Shown here piece after piece: positions 10,681-24,880 of a DNA stretch of 64,000 bases (position 1 is the first letter of the stretch; the number at the start of each line of letters is the position of its first letter). The notes below the pieces were generated by a model. That model saw nothing but the letters and a program-made list of their open reading frames with translations, did no database searches and had not been told where the DNA came from. The stretch spans positions 35,573,001 through 35,637,000 of the forward strand of contig NC_092594.1 of NCBI RefSeq assembly GCF_047663525.1, given 5' to 3'. The stretch comes from Anas platyrhynchos. Taxonomy: Eukaryota > Chordata > Aves > Anseriformes > Anatidae. The translations under genes and the position numbers were made by a program.

Positions 10681-13600
10681 TCCCTGACTCTTTAAACTGA
10701 ACTGGTTGAGTGCAAATGGCATTGTTACTGTCAGAGGGGAAACCAGACAGCAGGCTGCTAAAGCCACATGCCAGCCCTCTGGGCAAGCGAGGCCATGAAT
10801 GGCACGGGGCAGGATCTGGCCCTGCGGATGAAGCTGCTGACGGGGCAGGCTAGCACGTACACTCCAGTGGGATTTATCTCACCTAATATTTTTAGCCTAA
10901 TTCCAGCAGGGCGTTAAGAATGAGCCGTCGAGGTCCTCGCTGTACTCAGTGACGAGAGGAGAGGCTTCCCCGAAACACTTCACAGTCTTGAAATGCGTGG
11001 GATGAGCTGTTGTGCAGGGCTGCCTGTTTCTTCGCACTGACTTTAGAGGGAATTCAAAAAGGTGAACGAAGATCTTAATGAGAAGTTTGAGAACAGCACA
11101 TCCTCGATCTCATGCTAAAGAGTTTCTATTGAAGATGAGGTAGGAAAACATCAGTAGAAAATGTTGCCCTTCTACGCTTTACTGCATAATGAGCTCATTG
11201 AAACTGAAATGAAGCATGTGAAACACGTGGGATTCTCAGATTCAGACACTGGTCCCTTCCAGCAGGTGCTCTTGGACTACGAGGGGGTCAGTAGGGGCTC
11301 ACAGGTCTCCTTGCATTTCCCAACGAGGCAGCCTGCAAGCAATGGCACATCCTACTAAACTCCAGCCCGGGTTTCCCCAGGCTTTTTTTAGCCATGGTAG
11401 CTATAGCAACAGGAGCCCAAACAACTCTGTTCCCTACACGATGTGACTTTGTTGGGTGTTTCTTACAACTGGAATTCAACTGAGATCAAACGCAGGGGTG
11501 CCAGCTCTCGTGGGGAGGTGTTACATGTCCCCAGCAGGACCCCATCGAGCTGCGAAGTAACCTGGGGAGATCAGAGCTGGGGGACCTGCAGGACACAGAC
11601 GTGCATTCAGGAGCCATGCCAGTTCCCCACCATAGAGGGAAGAAATCGATTGCAATGTCACAAAATAAAGATTGGCAACAGGGGTTTCTTCCTCCACTAA
11701 AGCAAGTAACATTCATCCTTTTTATTGTGCTCTTTTATTGAAATGCGCTCTGCTTTTCAGTGCTGGTGGCTGCTGTGTTGTACAAGGCTCTTTGGGTGAA
11801 GATGGATAAATGATTTGGGAATCTCTGCTTTGGTGGCTTGTTCTGAAGGCTGCTGCCCTCACCCCGCTGCTGTGGCTTTGGCTCTGCTTCCAGCAGCGAG
11901 CAGGGCAGGGTCCTTGTTCATCCCTCGGGAAGAGATATTTATATGGGTATTGATTGAGCAGGCTGGAGGGCAGGCAGACTGCTACCTGACTGCTTCACTG
12001 TATGGCTCAGAAGGATGTCACTGAAATATATATTTTTTAAAAAAATTCCTTATCCCCTCTGCCAGTGCATTTTAAAGCAAAGGCAGAATTGCCACAACTG
12101 CATTTAACAGCTACTTGCCATAATCAAAATGTATGGAAAACACTGAGACTGAACGAAACCACAAACAAAATCTCAAGTTCCTTAATCACCAAACCTACAC
12201 AGTACCTTTTGCTTAAAGTTTATCTTCACTGGAAGCCCATTTCACAGAGGAGTCGTTCTTCCCAGACTGTGGGAACATGGCCAAAAAATGAAGAGACTTC
12301 TCTCTGGGAGATGCTGTCCCCTCTAGGTGGAACACAGGCCTGACAAACGTTTTTTGTTTTTTGTGGGTTTTTTTTGAGAGCAGAAGCCTCTTTCCTCTAA
12401 GGCTTCCACTTAAAGCTCTTTGGTTAGGACTGAATTCAAGCACCCAGGCCAGACCAGAAGCCTGCACAAGAGTGGTTTCACTGTTTGCCAACGCTAAGAA
12501 GAGTCAGACACATCCTTGGAGACAGGGAAATAATGGAAAGGAAATATTATCTCCAGAAGCAAAGGAGAGATACCACAGCAAAATCTTCTTGCAGCAGCAA
12601 CATTTCTGCAGACAGCTCCCCATTCCCAAGAGGATAATTTCAGCCACTTCTTGAGGGAAGATAACACATTTTCTGCCTGCATGTGTAGAAAAGAGACCTT
12701 TGGAGAAGTGCACGTGCTAGAGCTATGAAGCTGATTCTTGCTAGCAATGGAAGCGTGCTACCAACGCCACCAGAAATAAGGCTGCAGAACTTGGAAGAGC
12801 TTTGAGAGTATGACAGTCTCTTGCTATTGTTTTTAGTGAATTTAACCCCCCCTTACAAAACACAGAAATTAAAATCCTCTCAGCAATCAGTTATGGCGCG
12901 AGGCAGTACGGAGCCACAGGCTCACTCCAAAAATCCCTCACATCCCTTTTGTCTCTGTCCTTCTCCCAAGGCAGGGACAGCACAAACACCCAGGGCCAGG
13001 ACTGAACCTTACATTACACTAATCATCCTCCTCACAATGATTTTTTCGGCTTTCCATTTTAAAATTGTATTTTCAAGGACAAATTTATCTAAGTTTAAAT
13101 TAAAAAAGGCAAATCGTTTGGCTAACTTGACAATTCTTAACTCATTTTTCCTCTCTTCTCTTAACGGGAAAGTTGAGAATTCAATTATTCATCTGGTTGC
13201 AGCTTTCCACCAAGTAGCTCCCTCCAAGTAGCAAAAAAGCCCATCACTCACCGGCTTTAATCTGGAGCCTGGTGTCAGAACAGAGACATACACAAATTCC
13301 AAAGCTCAAGTCAGATTACCATATTTTTTAAGTCCTTTTTTAGAAATGTGGATCCAGAACAGTCGCTAAGGAAGGGCTGGAGAACAGGGCGGCAGATTTA
13401 TATTATAGTATTTATTTTTGGAATATCCTAGAATACTTTTACTCATTCCCAAATTACAAATAAAGATATGCTAGTGCCTGACATCATCACTGCATTAAAA
13501 CTACTGATCAAATCTCAGTGCATTCAATTCCGTAGCCTCAATATAATGTCCCAAAATAGATTCCAAAGTACAATGGCATGAACTCACTCATTTACCGTAA

Positions 13601-15179
13601 GCACTACCCAGCCTGACTTGAATTCAGCAAATAATGCCAAATTGGTCATAATTGTGACATAAAACTCCTGTTAGGTCACGAATAACTTATTTTTTATTCA
13701 TATTTGTAGCTGATGAAAATAACTTACAATGAGAAATAATTCCTCAAAAGTTCACTCCTGTGAAGAGTAGAACAGGTGTGGTCTGTGTTCCTATTACCTG
13801 AATCATCCCAGAGATGAGTTTTAATTTGCCATAAATACTTTATGCTGCATCCTTTACTACTGTATTATTCATTTTCTAGCAAAATGTGAGGTGAGCAGTC
13901 TCACACGGGGAAAGACTGCGGATGGATATTAACAAGTGGATTTTTTTCCCCTTTTCCAATCAGTCCTCAGGGGGTTCTGGAAAGCAGGAAAGCCTGCTGT
14001 TACCGAGACACAGTTCCAAGATCGTCAAGAAATATGTAGGGAATATTTTCCCTGTATTGGGAAGTGCTTCAGGATTTTTTAGTTTTGACAAAAACATAGA
14101 CAAAAGTATTCTGTTAACAGTTTCAGTTTTCTACTCCAAAGTTTATCGTGAAAACAGTTTTGCTCTTCCACTTCAAAAAGTTTCCATCATGCTAAATGTT
14201 TGCCATAGTCTGAGAATATACAAGTTTTTAGGCATTTGTTAATGCCAATCATTCCTTAAATTACTCACAAACTGAGCAAAAATTTGTATCTATTCACTCT
14301 ATTCTTCCTCAAATATTTTACCACTTCACCCCTCAGGCATTTCCCAGCAGAACAGTACTTCCTGGGGAATATACCCCCAGGTAACAACGTGATCCACTTT
14401 CTACAGCTGCAAGTTCTTCATTGAATAATAATTTACGCTGAAAAATAAAAGCTCCGACCTAGCTCAAAGCACACTGATGTTATTTAGATGTTTTTTATCT
14501 GTCTATCAGAACCTGAATTGACTACCTACAAAAAAAAAGCTAACTCTTGCTGTTTCCCAACACACGAGGATCCTTCTTGATGGAGCTCAGGAAACGTATT
14601 ACAGTTCAGACCTTAGGAAACACTCTCAAACATCCCAGTCCTTTGTCTGTTCTGCTGAGATCCTTCTCTTTCTCTGAAAAATATGTGTAAACCACCTTGC
14701 CTACCCTCAGCAGTGTATCACAGAGTCCATTCCTGGAGCCAGCCCGCAAATCTGCATGTCTCAGCCACGATGCCTTTGGAGGCAGCTAGGAAATAAACAG
14801 ATAATAACAATAACAGAAACTGGAGTCCGGGCTCCTGCTCCAGTTTTACTGAAATGTGTTCCATTTGAGCTACGGGTACAGGTCTCCCATATGATCTTTT
14901 GCAGAATAACTGACAAGAACAAAGCCCACAATTATTAACCTTTCCACTTGTTCCCATAGTTTATTGTGACAAGACAATGCAATAAGCCTGAAGGTAATCA
15001 AAAAGCAATTTTGTAGTAGTGAGCTTAAAATGACAAACCTTTCCTTTTCTAAATAAATCACCATTATTCCCACATGGTCCATGCTTGACAAGTTTGTTTC
15101 CTTAGTAACAGAGTACTTAAACAGGGTCTGCGTGCACAGATTATACCTTTAGCCACAGAAGTGAAAGAGGAGACAATAG

Positions 15180-15480
15180 GACAAAAAGTGGTCCACCCAC
15201 CTAGGCCTGAGATTTAAATATTTATCAGCTAAGGACTGAAGACAGGGATGTGCAGGAGCATGGGGATGCCTCTTTGCTCCGTGCCTTTTGTGCACTTAGT
15301 GAAGCCTGTGGACTCCGAGGGGGTTTGCATTCGACAGTGCCTAAAGTGAATTTAACACTCCCTGATGTTTGTTCAATAGCTCACCTAACGGGGAGGTCAG
15401 CTGTCTTATAAATTATTGAGCAGATTAACAGCGTTAGGACTCAGTATAAATAAAGGGGACGCACTAGACAAAGGAGACGT
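15180..15480. promoter_or_regulatory. Candidate conserved non-coding element
   Basis: A block with GATTTAAATATTTATCAGC, several retained CpGs (CATTCGACAG, CTAACGGGG, CAGCGTTAGG, GACGTACAGCG) and TATAAATTATTGAG. It has no coding frame and no repeat similarity that I recognise. Functional constraint is inferred from CpG retention. Confidence 0.3.
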
Positions 15481-16629
15481 ACAGCGTGTCTGCCTCAAAG
15501 ACAAAAGAGTGGAGAGGCAGAAGGAAAGATTAAAATGCTGTGGATCCATTTAAGAGCTTTCTGTTTCATTTCTTCAGGAATTAAGTGACTGACTGCTTGG
15601 TAGCAGCCCATGTGTTTGACTCGGGATACACACAACCTGCTGTAACGTGGTGCTAAGCCCACTGCTGGAGGTGTTTCCTCAGCCCACTGTTCGTCAGTGC
15701 CTAATAAATTCCCAGCTCTCTTCCATCAGATGGAGACAAGTCAATGGGCTGGCCTCTGAAAAATTTACCTTACTGCATAGACAAACAATGCCAGCTTTAC
15801 TAACAACAAGTTAAGTTGGTGCAAAGCAGATTATAAATCTTTCAGCCATTCTTTATTTTCCCCCTTGTCAGCTGATGGATTTCAAATTCCCTTTCATGAG
15901 CAAATGTCATGAAAGGCTTTAGAGAGCCAGCACGTTGGTAACTCTCTATCAGATATTACAAAACCTATCATTTTTACAGCCCTAGATTCAGTTACCAGCC
16001 ACTCATACTCAAAAAACACTGAGACAATGTCTAGAGATAATCCTATGTAGCCCAAACACAATTCTCACTTCTCTCCTGACCTGGCCATTTCAGCAGCTGT
16101 CCTGAAGAATCACATCACAATAGTTTGTCAACTGCCAAGGAACTTAACATGGGCAAAGGCAAAGAAAAGAAGATGTAATATTTCTAACTCCTTGCATCAG
16201 CATCAGTACTGGAAAGGCAGCGGTGATAGCGGTAAGTGGTGGGGACCACCCAGATGGTTTCTGCAGAGAAATTGAATGAGTTTAAGCCCAGCTTCAAAAC
16301 ATAATTTCAAATAAAGCTGGTGGGACTGTAAGGGTGAAAAATTGGATCTGTTGTTTAGAAATAAATTTTCTCAGCACATGCAGGAGATGTTTATAAACAA
16401 CTATTAAACTTGAGATTTTTTACAAAGTCGGGCAGCACACATTCCAGCAGACATCGCTTATTTTAGATTTCAATCAAAAGCAACAGACTCCAACACTCAT
16501 TATGATTTGAAGTATTATTCATCAACACTTCTAAATTACCAGGAAGAACAGAAGCAATCACCCATTTCCTTCACTTCCCCGCAGCCACACAGATTGAACA
16601 GGCTCCTCAGGATTCCTAAATGTACCGCT

Positions 16630-16735
16630 GCTACCCGAAACTCTGGCCAAGAGACCACGAGATGGGTAATTTGCCGAAGGTCACCTGCTAGCTTATTGCA
16701 ACGAACGAGGGGATGAATACTGAGAGTTAAGCTCC
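16630..16735 (-). mobile_element. MIR (CORE-SINE) relic, reversed
   Basis: On the plus strand GGGTAATTTGCCGAAGGTCACC, AGCTTATTGCAACGA and GGGGATGAATACTGAG match, in order, the reverse complement of MIR: the GTGACTTGCCCAAGGTCAC block, AGCTAGTAAGTGGC, then the B-box region GGATTCGAACCCAGG. Heavily diverged. Confidence 0.5.
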
Positions 16736-16929
16736 TTTTGAGGAGCGATTTCTTCTCTTCATCAAAGTCACCTGAAGTTTAGAGACAAGAAGGATTTATG
16801 CAATTTTGTTCAATCGGGATTTGCCTCAAAGCGGCCCAGAAAACAAGACTCACAGGCCAAAACATAAGAGCTCCAGATGAAATCTGAAGAGCTGGTGGTT
16901 TCATTAATTACTGAGAATCACCAAGACCT

Positions 16930-17226
16930 TCTCCATTAACACCAGTGACAGGACCCGCGGGAACGGGGTTAAGCTGAGGCAGGGGAAATTTAGGCTTGAC
17001 ATCAGGAGGGGGTTCTTCACAGAGAGGGTGGTTGCACACTGGAACAGGCTCCCCAGGGAAGTGGTCACTGCACTGAGCCTGACTGAATTTAAGAAGAGAT
17101 TGGACTGTGCACTTAGTCACATGGTCTGAACTTTTGGGTAGACCTGTGCGGTGTCAAGAGTTGGACTTGATGATCCTTAAGGGTCCCTTCCAACTCAGGA
17201 TATTCTATGATTCTATGATTCTATGA
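16930..17226 (+). mobile_element. CR1 LINE 3' end (5'-truncated)
   Basis: Closely matches the avian CR1 3' terminus. It has ACCAGTGACAGGACC near the start, then GGTTCTTCACAGAGAGGGTGG, GGAACAGGCTCCCCAGGGAA and GTCCCTTCCAACTCAGGATA. It ends in about three copies of the 8-bp ATTCTATG tail, the hallmark of CR1. Truncated, with no intact ORF; relatively well preserved, so a fairly recent avian insertion. Confidence 0.93.
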
Positions 17227-18443
17227 CCTCTCTGACAAACTATTTTACTTACTGTGTTATTGGCCTTCAGATAGTTACCCAACAACTGTTAGCCACTATC
17301 AGTGACTCAGCAGGGTAGGAAATGTATTCCCAGTATCTAAAAGCTCTTTTCATACACTGACTTCTGAACACTTTTCCTCTTGCATTTTTCAGTGTAAACA
17401 ACATTCAATATTGAGATGTAGGATGAAGATCAATACAATTTTGCTAGTGAAACAATTTAACTCTATGCATGGGGAATTATGAGCCCTATTCCTTTAACTC
17501 GGGAAATTAGGTTGTCTTTTTAAAAATGTACTGAGATGTAAAACTTGCTAAATCTAAATTACCAGCTTAATAACATATTTGCCCAAACATTCTTGGATGA
17601 AATATCAATTTTGAAGAGGCGCCAGATTAGATTCATCCGAAAACATGTTGCAGAATAATTTAGAGAATATTAAAACGTCAACTTCTCTCCAATCCTCCCT
17701 CTGAAATGCAAGAGAGGGTATTGTTGTTCAGCTCAATAAGTCCATAGTGTTGCTTTGTTTCCCTTCCCCCATGTTATGTTCTTCTGTAACTGTCTCCTGC
17801 TATAGGAGAGGAGCAAAATGATCCTTTATTAAATGTTCTCTGATCAGGAGCAGAACTGTCCCCCCAGGTACAACTTCCACCCTCCCAGTCCACGCACCGA
17901 GGTCAGATGCTGTTGTCCTACACTCTCAACGTGTAGGACATTCACACCTAGCAAAATGAAAAATGGTTGAAAAAATTTTTCAGAAATAACATTGTGCTAG
18001 TCCATCTGTGACAGCCCCGCATCAACAATGTCTACCAAGTGTTTCTGTAAGAAAGCAGCACTCGGCATTACAGGGCTGAAGTGGACAGATAGTGGATAGA
18101 TGTATTTGCAAAAAAATATTTCCTGTTTGCCCCAATTTCAAGAACTTCAGTGTAGATTTATACACTCTACTGGCAATTTGTATTAGCAATTATCAGATGA
18201 AAAAGCATGAGCCTGCAGAGGATGACATTTCCTTCTGCACTTAAGGAATCAGATGTGCTAAGCTACTTCCCACCATTTTTTAAAAAAGATTTTTATCCCA
18301 TTTATGATAACCAAAAGTATCTGCAAGCTACCAATTTTACCTGTGGTTTAGAATGTTTTTTCATTAACAGTCCCCAAGTTGACTTGGTTTACTTACTTAT
18401 AACAACTACGGGAATCGGATAAAGTCAATCTCACTGCCAAGCC

Positions 18444-18530
18444 AAGAATTAGGAGTACAGGACTCCAAGCTACCATCCCTGACTCTTCTGCTTTTCCTGT
18501 GTGATCATTGGTAGGTCACTTCCCATAGCT
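18444..18530 (+). mobile_element. MIR (CORE-SINE) relic
   Basis: GAATTAGGAGTACAGGACTCC, then GACTCTTCTGC and CCTGTGTGATCATTGGTAGGTCACTTCCC match, in order, the MIR core and the conserved CTGTGTGACCTTGGGCAAGTCACTT block. Diverged and truncated. Confidence 0.55.
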
Positions 18531-21454
18531 TTAAATGTGAATATTTATACTGAGTGACTGTACAGGGAACTCACTATGTGGAATGGCCACACCACCAAAG
18601 TTTCTAAGCAGAGAAAGAATAACCCACATTCAGATATCAAGGTCATCAGAAAGCCTATGAATTACACTGAGAGGATTTAACCTCTGATAGATAGTTCCGG
18701 AAACAATTGGCAAAATAAACTGCAGTAAAATATTAGGCCTGGATCTCTGAGCCTTTGACAGCACACTACTGCTGCCAGTAACTCACATGTGTTAGAAGAT
18801 ATCTCTCATCCACATATTGGCTGAACCTCGTCTCACTTCACTGATAAATCCTGGAAAGACTCTGACTCTGGGAATAAGGTACCCTTCCTCCACAACCCGT
18901 TTGTGTCATTCTGCCTTCTGGCACTGGCAGTGCTGCTCCTTCCTCGGGACTCCAAAATTTGTCAGTACCAGACTGTACTAAACCCACACCGCGTGGTGGA
19001 ACCTCCCTGGCATCACCCACCCCTCTGCAGGTCCGTCACTGGGAGTCCAGCCCCGGAGCAGGAACACGGGGATGCTCAGGGCTTTATCTGCTCCGTGGCA
19101 GGCACACCTTGTCCTGGTTTTATGCTGAAGGGATTGTGCTGAAACCCACCCGCACAGAAGGAAGGGTTATTGTCACTGTTTGGGTCTTTGAGCACTCAGC
19201 TGCCAAGGAGCTGTGCCGCAGCCCTGTGCTGGCTCCTGTAGCTCCTGCGGTAGGAGCCTGCCTCTCTCCAAGCAGCAGGGAATAGACTGCTTATGACAGG
19301 TAACACTTAGAGACAGAAAACCCACTAAGAAGCATTCCCTTTGCTTGCTGATCAGAGAGGCTAAAGACTTGAATGAAGATTGGGCAGCCTTCCTCAGCTC
19401 TCATAAGGCCACAGCCCTGTGTCCACAGTCAGTCTTCTGCTAACCTGCAGAAACAGCTGAGGTCTTCTGTGAAGCCTTGCTTTACATCTCAGCCGCTGTA
19501 ACTGTACTTTTCAAGAAAGAACTGAGGTTTACAGACAGAGCAGTGGCATCAGGCTATTAATTACCTACTATCTGTAAGTCTCCTTGAAATGCAACGTGGA
19601 AGCTCTAAGCATTATTAATAAATTCCCAGTTACTATGCTGATGTGCAGTTCAAATGCCTAGAATAGACTGGTATCCCAGCCACTATTCACATCACTGGAA
19701 TAAACTGTAACATTCTGAAAAAGCATTACTGAATGTCTGCATACCTTTTACAACTGGAAATAAAATCCTGAAAATATATTCTAAATGCAACTGGTATGGT
19801 GGTGGCCCTCTGCATTTGCAGATACCTTGAGACAAAAACTCTGAAAGAAGTGAAAATCCATGGCTTCCAGCCTTGGTACTTTGAAGATTCATCAAGATTC
19901 ATCACACACACGCCCTGACCACCACAACAGTGCAGTGAACTTAACCTGCATGGACAATTTAGAGCCAGGGAAGTACATTCTGGGTCTCTCTGCTGCTCAT
20001 GAAGTCCATTCAGAGAGCACAAGACTTCAGGACAATGCGGCAACACCGCCTCTTTTAGGGAGCGCTGCAGCAGCGAAGAATAAGACAGACTTATGAGAGC
20101 TGAATCATTGCGAAGACCTATATTCTGTAATGTCCCCAATGCCCTGAATTGCTTTAGTAATCACTTTAGCCTCAACTGCTTTTAGTGAATACTTTACCCT
20201 TCTGTGCCAGCTCTTCTTACGCAGATACATAATTTTAGATGAATTTCTTGATTAGAAGCTCATAGTTATCCAAGTCCTTTGCTCATCAGTAGTGTGACAT
20301 TCACCATCTGCCAACACACCACTCTGGGAGATTAAGTAGAATAGATTTTAAACGGTATGTTATTGACATTTCAATTATTTAAGCTTTGGTAGAAAGTGAC
20401 CAGACGAGGTTTAGCTTATATGATCCTTCTCAAAAAAGTTCTGCCGGAAGGGAGCAAATGAAAAGAAGGGGCAAGGGGTGGCGCAGGTGACCATAGATCA
20501 CAGCTGAAGAGAAGAGGTAGGCAAGTTGGATAGATTCACTAGGGAGATAGATCCAAGAGTGCTTTATAAAACAGTCAAAGTGATACGAATGCCTTTTCTA
20601 AATACCTCAGAAAGACAAAATACATCAAGGAGGAAGCACGAAGTGAAAGGGCATTAGCAGCAAGCATGAAATGAAAGGGCACGACCAACCCTAAAACTGT
20701 TGGTATAAATCAGCCACCAGCAAAATTAGGAAGCTAGTCAGAAGTTTTCTAATCATGAGAGGACCAAGGGTCTGGAAGACTTCCAGCGGAGGCAAAAAAG
20801 AAACCCAGCTATTTATGAATGGGATTATAGCCCATACTTGCAATGGGCAGGGCTCAGTGAGTTAGGACATCTCTCCCAGCCCTGTTTTCCAAAGGAACAC
20901 AGCACTCCATGAAAAATCAGCATCATATTCCCAGTAGAGAAGTGTAAGATATAAAATATAAAAGTGATATAAAAAACAAAGATTGCTACTAGTAGAAATT
21001 AACGAAGGATATCTCAATTACACAATGTTCTGTGTGCCAGCACCTGCATCCTGGACAGATTTGTGAGACAGCAGGCCCTGACCCCAAAATGTCAAAACCA
21101 CTGGGTGCCTCTTGTTACATGAACCTCTCCCTTAGCAGTTAGCTTAGACCCTCACTGTAAATGTTCTCTGCTACAGAAGGTCAGCACAGCTGGCCAGCAA
21201 CATTTACCACTTCTACTGCATCTTACTACTTACTTACATTCCTGCAATAGGCAGGCAGGATGAGGCAAAAGCTCTAAACAGGAACAAAAGAGATGATGTG
21301 TTTGCTAGGGTAATCTTTCACTTTTTAAATAAGTGCAGATGCGCTGAACCTCTTGATAATGACTGCAGAGTGGGGAAGAAGCAGTCATGTATTCAGTTTT
21401 TGTATTAATAATTATAATAATTAAAACTGTCACTGACGAGCACTGAAAACATGA

Positions 21455-21720
21455 AGGCCAAAATATTCAGCCACGGATGTCTTAATCCAGGCATCTACAT
21501 TCAAACGCAGCCAGTTGAGCAGAGACTCTTTTATAGCCCAGCATCTCTGGCTCCGAAGACTGGCCTACTCGAGGACTCGGATAATCATCTCATTTATGAA
21601 CAACTGCACAATTGCTCGTCTTTTCAGGAAGATACTTCAGCAAGTGCCTAAATGCTGATGTAAACTGGAACATTTTTTTATGAAATTAAAGCTAGGTGCC
21701 CAATTTAAGCATACAATTTA
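21455..21720 (+). mobile_element. Possible ancient palindromic MITE relic
   Basis: GGCCAAAATATTCAGCCACGG with GGCATCTACATT at the left, and AGTGCCTAAATGC and GCTAGGTGCCCAATTTAAGC at the right, resemble the arms of an old sauropsid MITE family whose arms contain GGCCAAATTTTCA and repeated GCACCTAAAT. Decay makes the ends uncertain. Confidence 0.3.
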
Positions 21721-24074
21721 AAACAATTCAGCATAAATTACGCATTTCTGTACAGATACTCTCACATAAACAACAAATCAGACCTTTTTTTTAACACCAT
21801 AAAGCCTCTAGACCAAGTGTGAAGATGAGGATATTCTCTTCGATTTTTAGAGAATATCTGATGCACGTTTATTGCCAGACTGGAAGGGATGCTCTGCCAA
21901 GAAAAAGTGAAAGATTCTCCAAATCTTATTCCTGGGGAAAAAGTTTGTCATGCTACCTGGAGCAATGAAAAGAAAACAGTAAATATAATGAAGCATTAAC
22001 ACCCATCAGGCAGCATGTTTATAGGCAATTGTCTGCTTCGCGTACCTTGAATTGTGTAATGAGACCAAGTGGGTTTTACTACCTATGAAGTAGAGTAATC
22101 ATCCTCAAATGAGCTGCCTGGAAAGGAATATTGTTGTTATGAAATGGAATTTATATGGAAGAATAACAAAACAGCAAGGTTTGAGTATTGAGTAGGTCCT
22201 TACTGATGTGACTGGAAATAATGGGCACCACCCAGAGATTGCCCATCTGGTTTATCACGGCAGTGAGTGGGATCTAAGAAACCACTTTTTCACTCTATCA
22301 CAGACCCCAAAAAAATTATTTTTTTTTAATTACACCTTCCTTGATTCGCCACCCTCAGGGCACCACAAAGTTTCTATCTGCAAACTTGTCCCTGCCTCAA
22401 AATTAGTAAATTGCTCGTCATTGAGTCTTAGCTCCAACTGAATTCTCAGAAACCTTAATACGGGGTTCATAAGACAGTGAACTGCCTGCCAACTGCAGGA
22501 GCTCGGTCTCAAAGGAGTGCAAAAAGCTCACCTAAAATCCCCAGCTGATGAGCCAGAAGCAGGCCACAGGCAGCAACTCAACACCAACCCCAAACCAGCA
22601 GCATTACAGGATAAAGAAAGAAGAGTGTGAAACAGGCAGCAGGCATGAATTTAAGACATGTTTTGGCTACTGGACTACACAACACTTTTACATCTTTTCC
22701 AGAGGGATTGTGATGCAGGGGTGAAAAAATGAAAGGGTCTGTGTGTAACAAGGCAGCGGAATGGATGCAGAAACCACTCCTCTTCCCACCATTTCTGTGC
22801 TGAGGCTTAGGCAGGTCACTGTTCAGCTGGTTGGCCCCCTTTCCATTTGTGAGTGACGAATCTGGAGCTGTGACATAACCCCAATGACCCACGAGAAGCA
22901 GGATTTCCAGACGTACGTCCTTCAACACTAGCACCAGGCCCTTTCCTGTCAATCTCTGGAAGATCTCCTGGTTTGCACAGCTGGAAAAAGACGCTGCTAG
23001 GTTTAATCTGCTGTAACAGGGAGGCCAAGAACCCAGAAATGATTAACCAGTGTGACGGGCAATTATTTGAAAAAACTTCCCTTTGTAAGCACAAAGAAAT
23101 TAAATTTTTTGTTGGACTGAAAACAGATGTCTGGTTCGACCTCCTCCTTGGTGGGTGCACCCCAGGGAGCACAACTAAGAAGGACCCCTCTGTACGGAGA
23201 GAACCAGGCTAGTGAATAAGTGGGCAAATTATGGTATTTTGGCCCATATGTGCCACTCTGCACAATCACGGGTTTTCTTCACAGGAACAGAAAAGGAGGA
23301 ATCCAAAGTTTTTTGTGAGCTGGACCAGCTGTCATGTATAAAGATCTCACGCACGCCAGCCTAGTGGATTTGTTTTCCTAAACAAACTTGCAGTCATCTG
23401 TCTTTTTAAATATAACTTCCGTGACACACAGATGAAAATCAGAAAGTGATGCTGAAAGCTTTCCATGCTCTATTAATTTTATTATGTAAATCCACTCCCC
23501 AATTGATATTTTCATTCAAACTAGCACAAGATCTGTCATTATTCCTCAGTGTAAAGGCAAGCAAAACAAGCAGTATTCAAGCAAGTGCTCTCATTTGGAT
23601 TATTATTTTAATGCAGCAGTATTGTCTGTAGGTAATTTCTAAAGCAGGTTTGTGTAGCAATTCTAGGCTGCTCCTTCCCAGAGGCTGTTTAGCATTGTCA
23701 ACATTTATTACTTTTGCTTTTGTAAATATAATAGAAAGCAGAGATGTTTGACTTTAAACTAATAAGCAGATTTTGAGAAATGGACAACAAGATCGCTTTT
23801 CTGCTTTCTGAGTTATCTGTCTCCATGCCTAATGATACAGCAACAAAAGGAAAGCAAAACTCACAGAGACTGAAAACCCAGGGAAACGCGTGCAAAGCAT
23901 CCTCAGTGTTTTAACATCTGTATTATGCCATCGGGGAGTAGTAAGTGGCTGGGTAAAAACTGCTTTTAAGGCAGTTAATGTAACACTCACCTAGTGCTAT
24001 CAACAGACAGATGTATGGATTTCAATAACTGCTATATTCCTTAACTACCTGGAGGAGGCGTTCCACAATGGCAT

Positions 24075-24150
24075 AAACTGCACTTGGTCTAAAGGCCAAA
24101 GACCTGGGTTTTGACTCCACTGTAAATATTGTAGCTCAGTTACTCAGACC
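24075..24150 (+). mobile_element. MIR/CORE-SINE relic (tRNA-like head)
   Basis: CACTTGGTCTAAAGGCCAAAGACCTGGGTTTTGACTCC resembles a tRNA-derived SINE head with a B-box-like GGTTTTGACTCC. It is followed by AGCTCAGTTACTCAGACC, which resembles the MIR GTCACTTAACC region. Confidence 0.45.
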
Positions 24151-24599
24151 TAAACAAACAGAAGAATTTAATTGGAATAGCCAGGAAATCAAAGCAGCAG
24201 AAACTCCTTTTCCCTGCAGAAAGATATTAATCAAGTTTTCTCCAAAGTACTATCAAATTATGCTTTGTAGTACAGGTGCACACAGTATTTTCAGTAAGAT
24301 TTTTGACTAAACGCTCCAAATACACAGCAAGAATGAATCCCCAAAGCAACAAACTTAGAAGCAAAGATGGCAGTGGAGAAATCAAAGCATCGTAAAGGTG
24401 ACGTGATTCGCCCTAGCCAGGAAGAAACCACACAGCAGTGTGGTGCATCATTTGTGACAACTTGGGGAATGAACGTTTAACATCTGAATTGCACGTGGCA
24501 GCTTAAAATTGTTAGATTTATTGAACCATGATATGCCATGATGGACGGATTGACTATTTCCTACTGGAATTTACTATTACCTAGCAGAGACCATATCAT

Positions 24600-24880
24600 G
24601 TAATTGCTAGAGCATCAAGCCTCTGAGAGGAAAAATAAGCCTCAGCTGGGACCTCCACCCACACCTGTGAGACCAGGAACCCTATTTAAGCCCAGGCCTT
24701 GGCCCCAATTCCTTCCTCAGCTGTGTTACAGCAGCACTGAGTGCTGGTGCAGCTGCAGCCCTACCTGCCTGGTGGCTAGGGATGAGTGCTGATCCTCACC
24801 CATGGGCAGACCTCCTGGCTTGCCTTTAGACCTGTTTCATGGTACAGACTCTTGCTGTTTCCTGATGCAGCAGGTAAAAA
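24600..24880 (+). mobile_element. Possible LTR- or promoter-bearing repeat fragment
   Basis: A GC-richer block with a TATA-like CCCTATTTAAGCCC followed by pyrimidine- and CTG-rich sequence, built like the U3/R part of solo LTRs in sauropsid genomes. No terminal TG...CA pair or target duplication could be confirmed. It could also be unrelated unique sequence. Confidence 0.25.

Larger units (their letters stand above)
9231..16629. other. Intergenic, no gene recognised
   Basis: Open frames up to 136 codons (plus 12821-13231) show no domain, signal peptide or splice pattern that I can defend. Blocks near 10,400-10,680 and 15,180-15,480 look slower-evolving: CpGs are retained, and there are TAAT cores and TATAAATAAA-like A/T motifs. 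Otherwise ordinary AT-rich DNA. Confidence 0.6.

Noticed and set aside
16908-17120. 70-codon minus-strand frame
   Set aside because: It is the antisense reading of the CR1 element.
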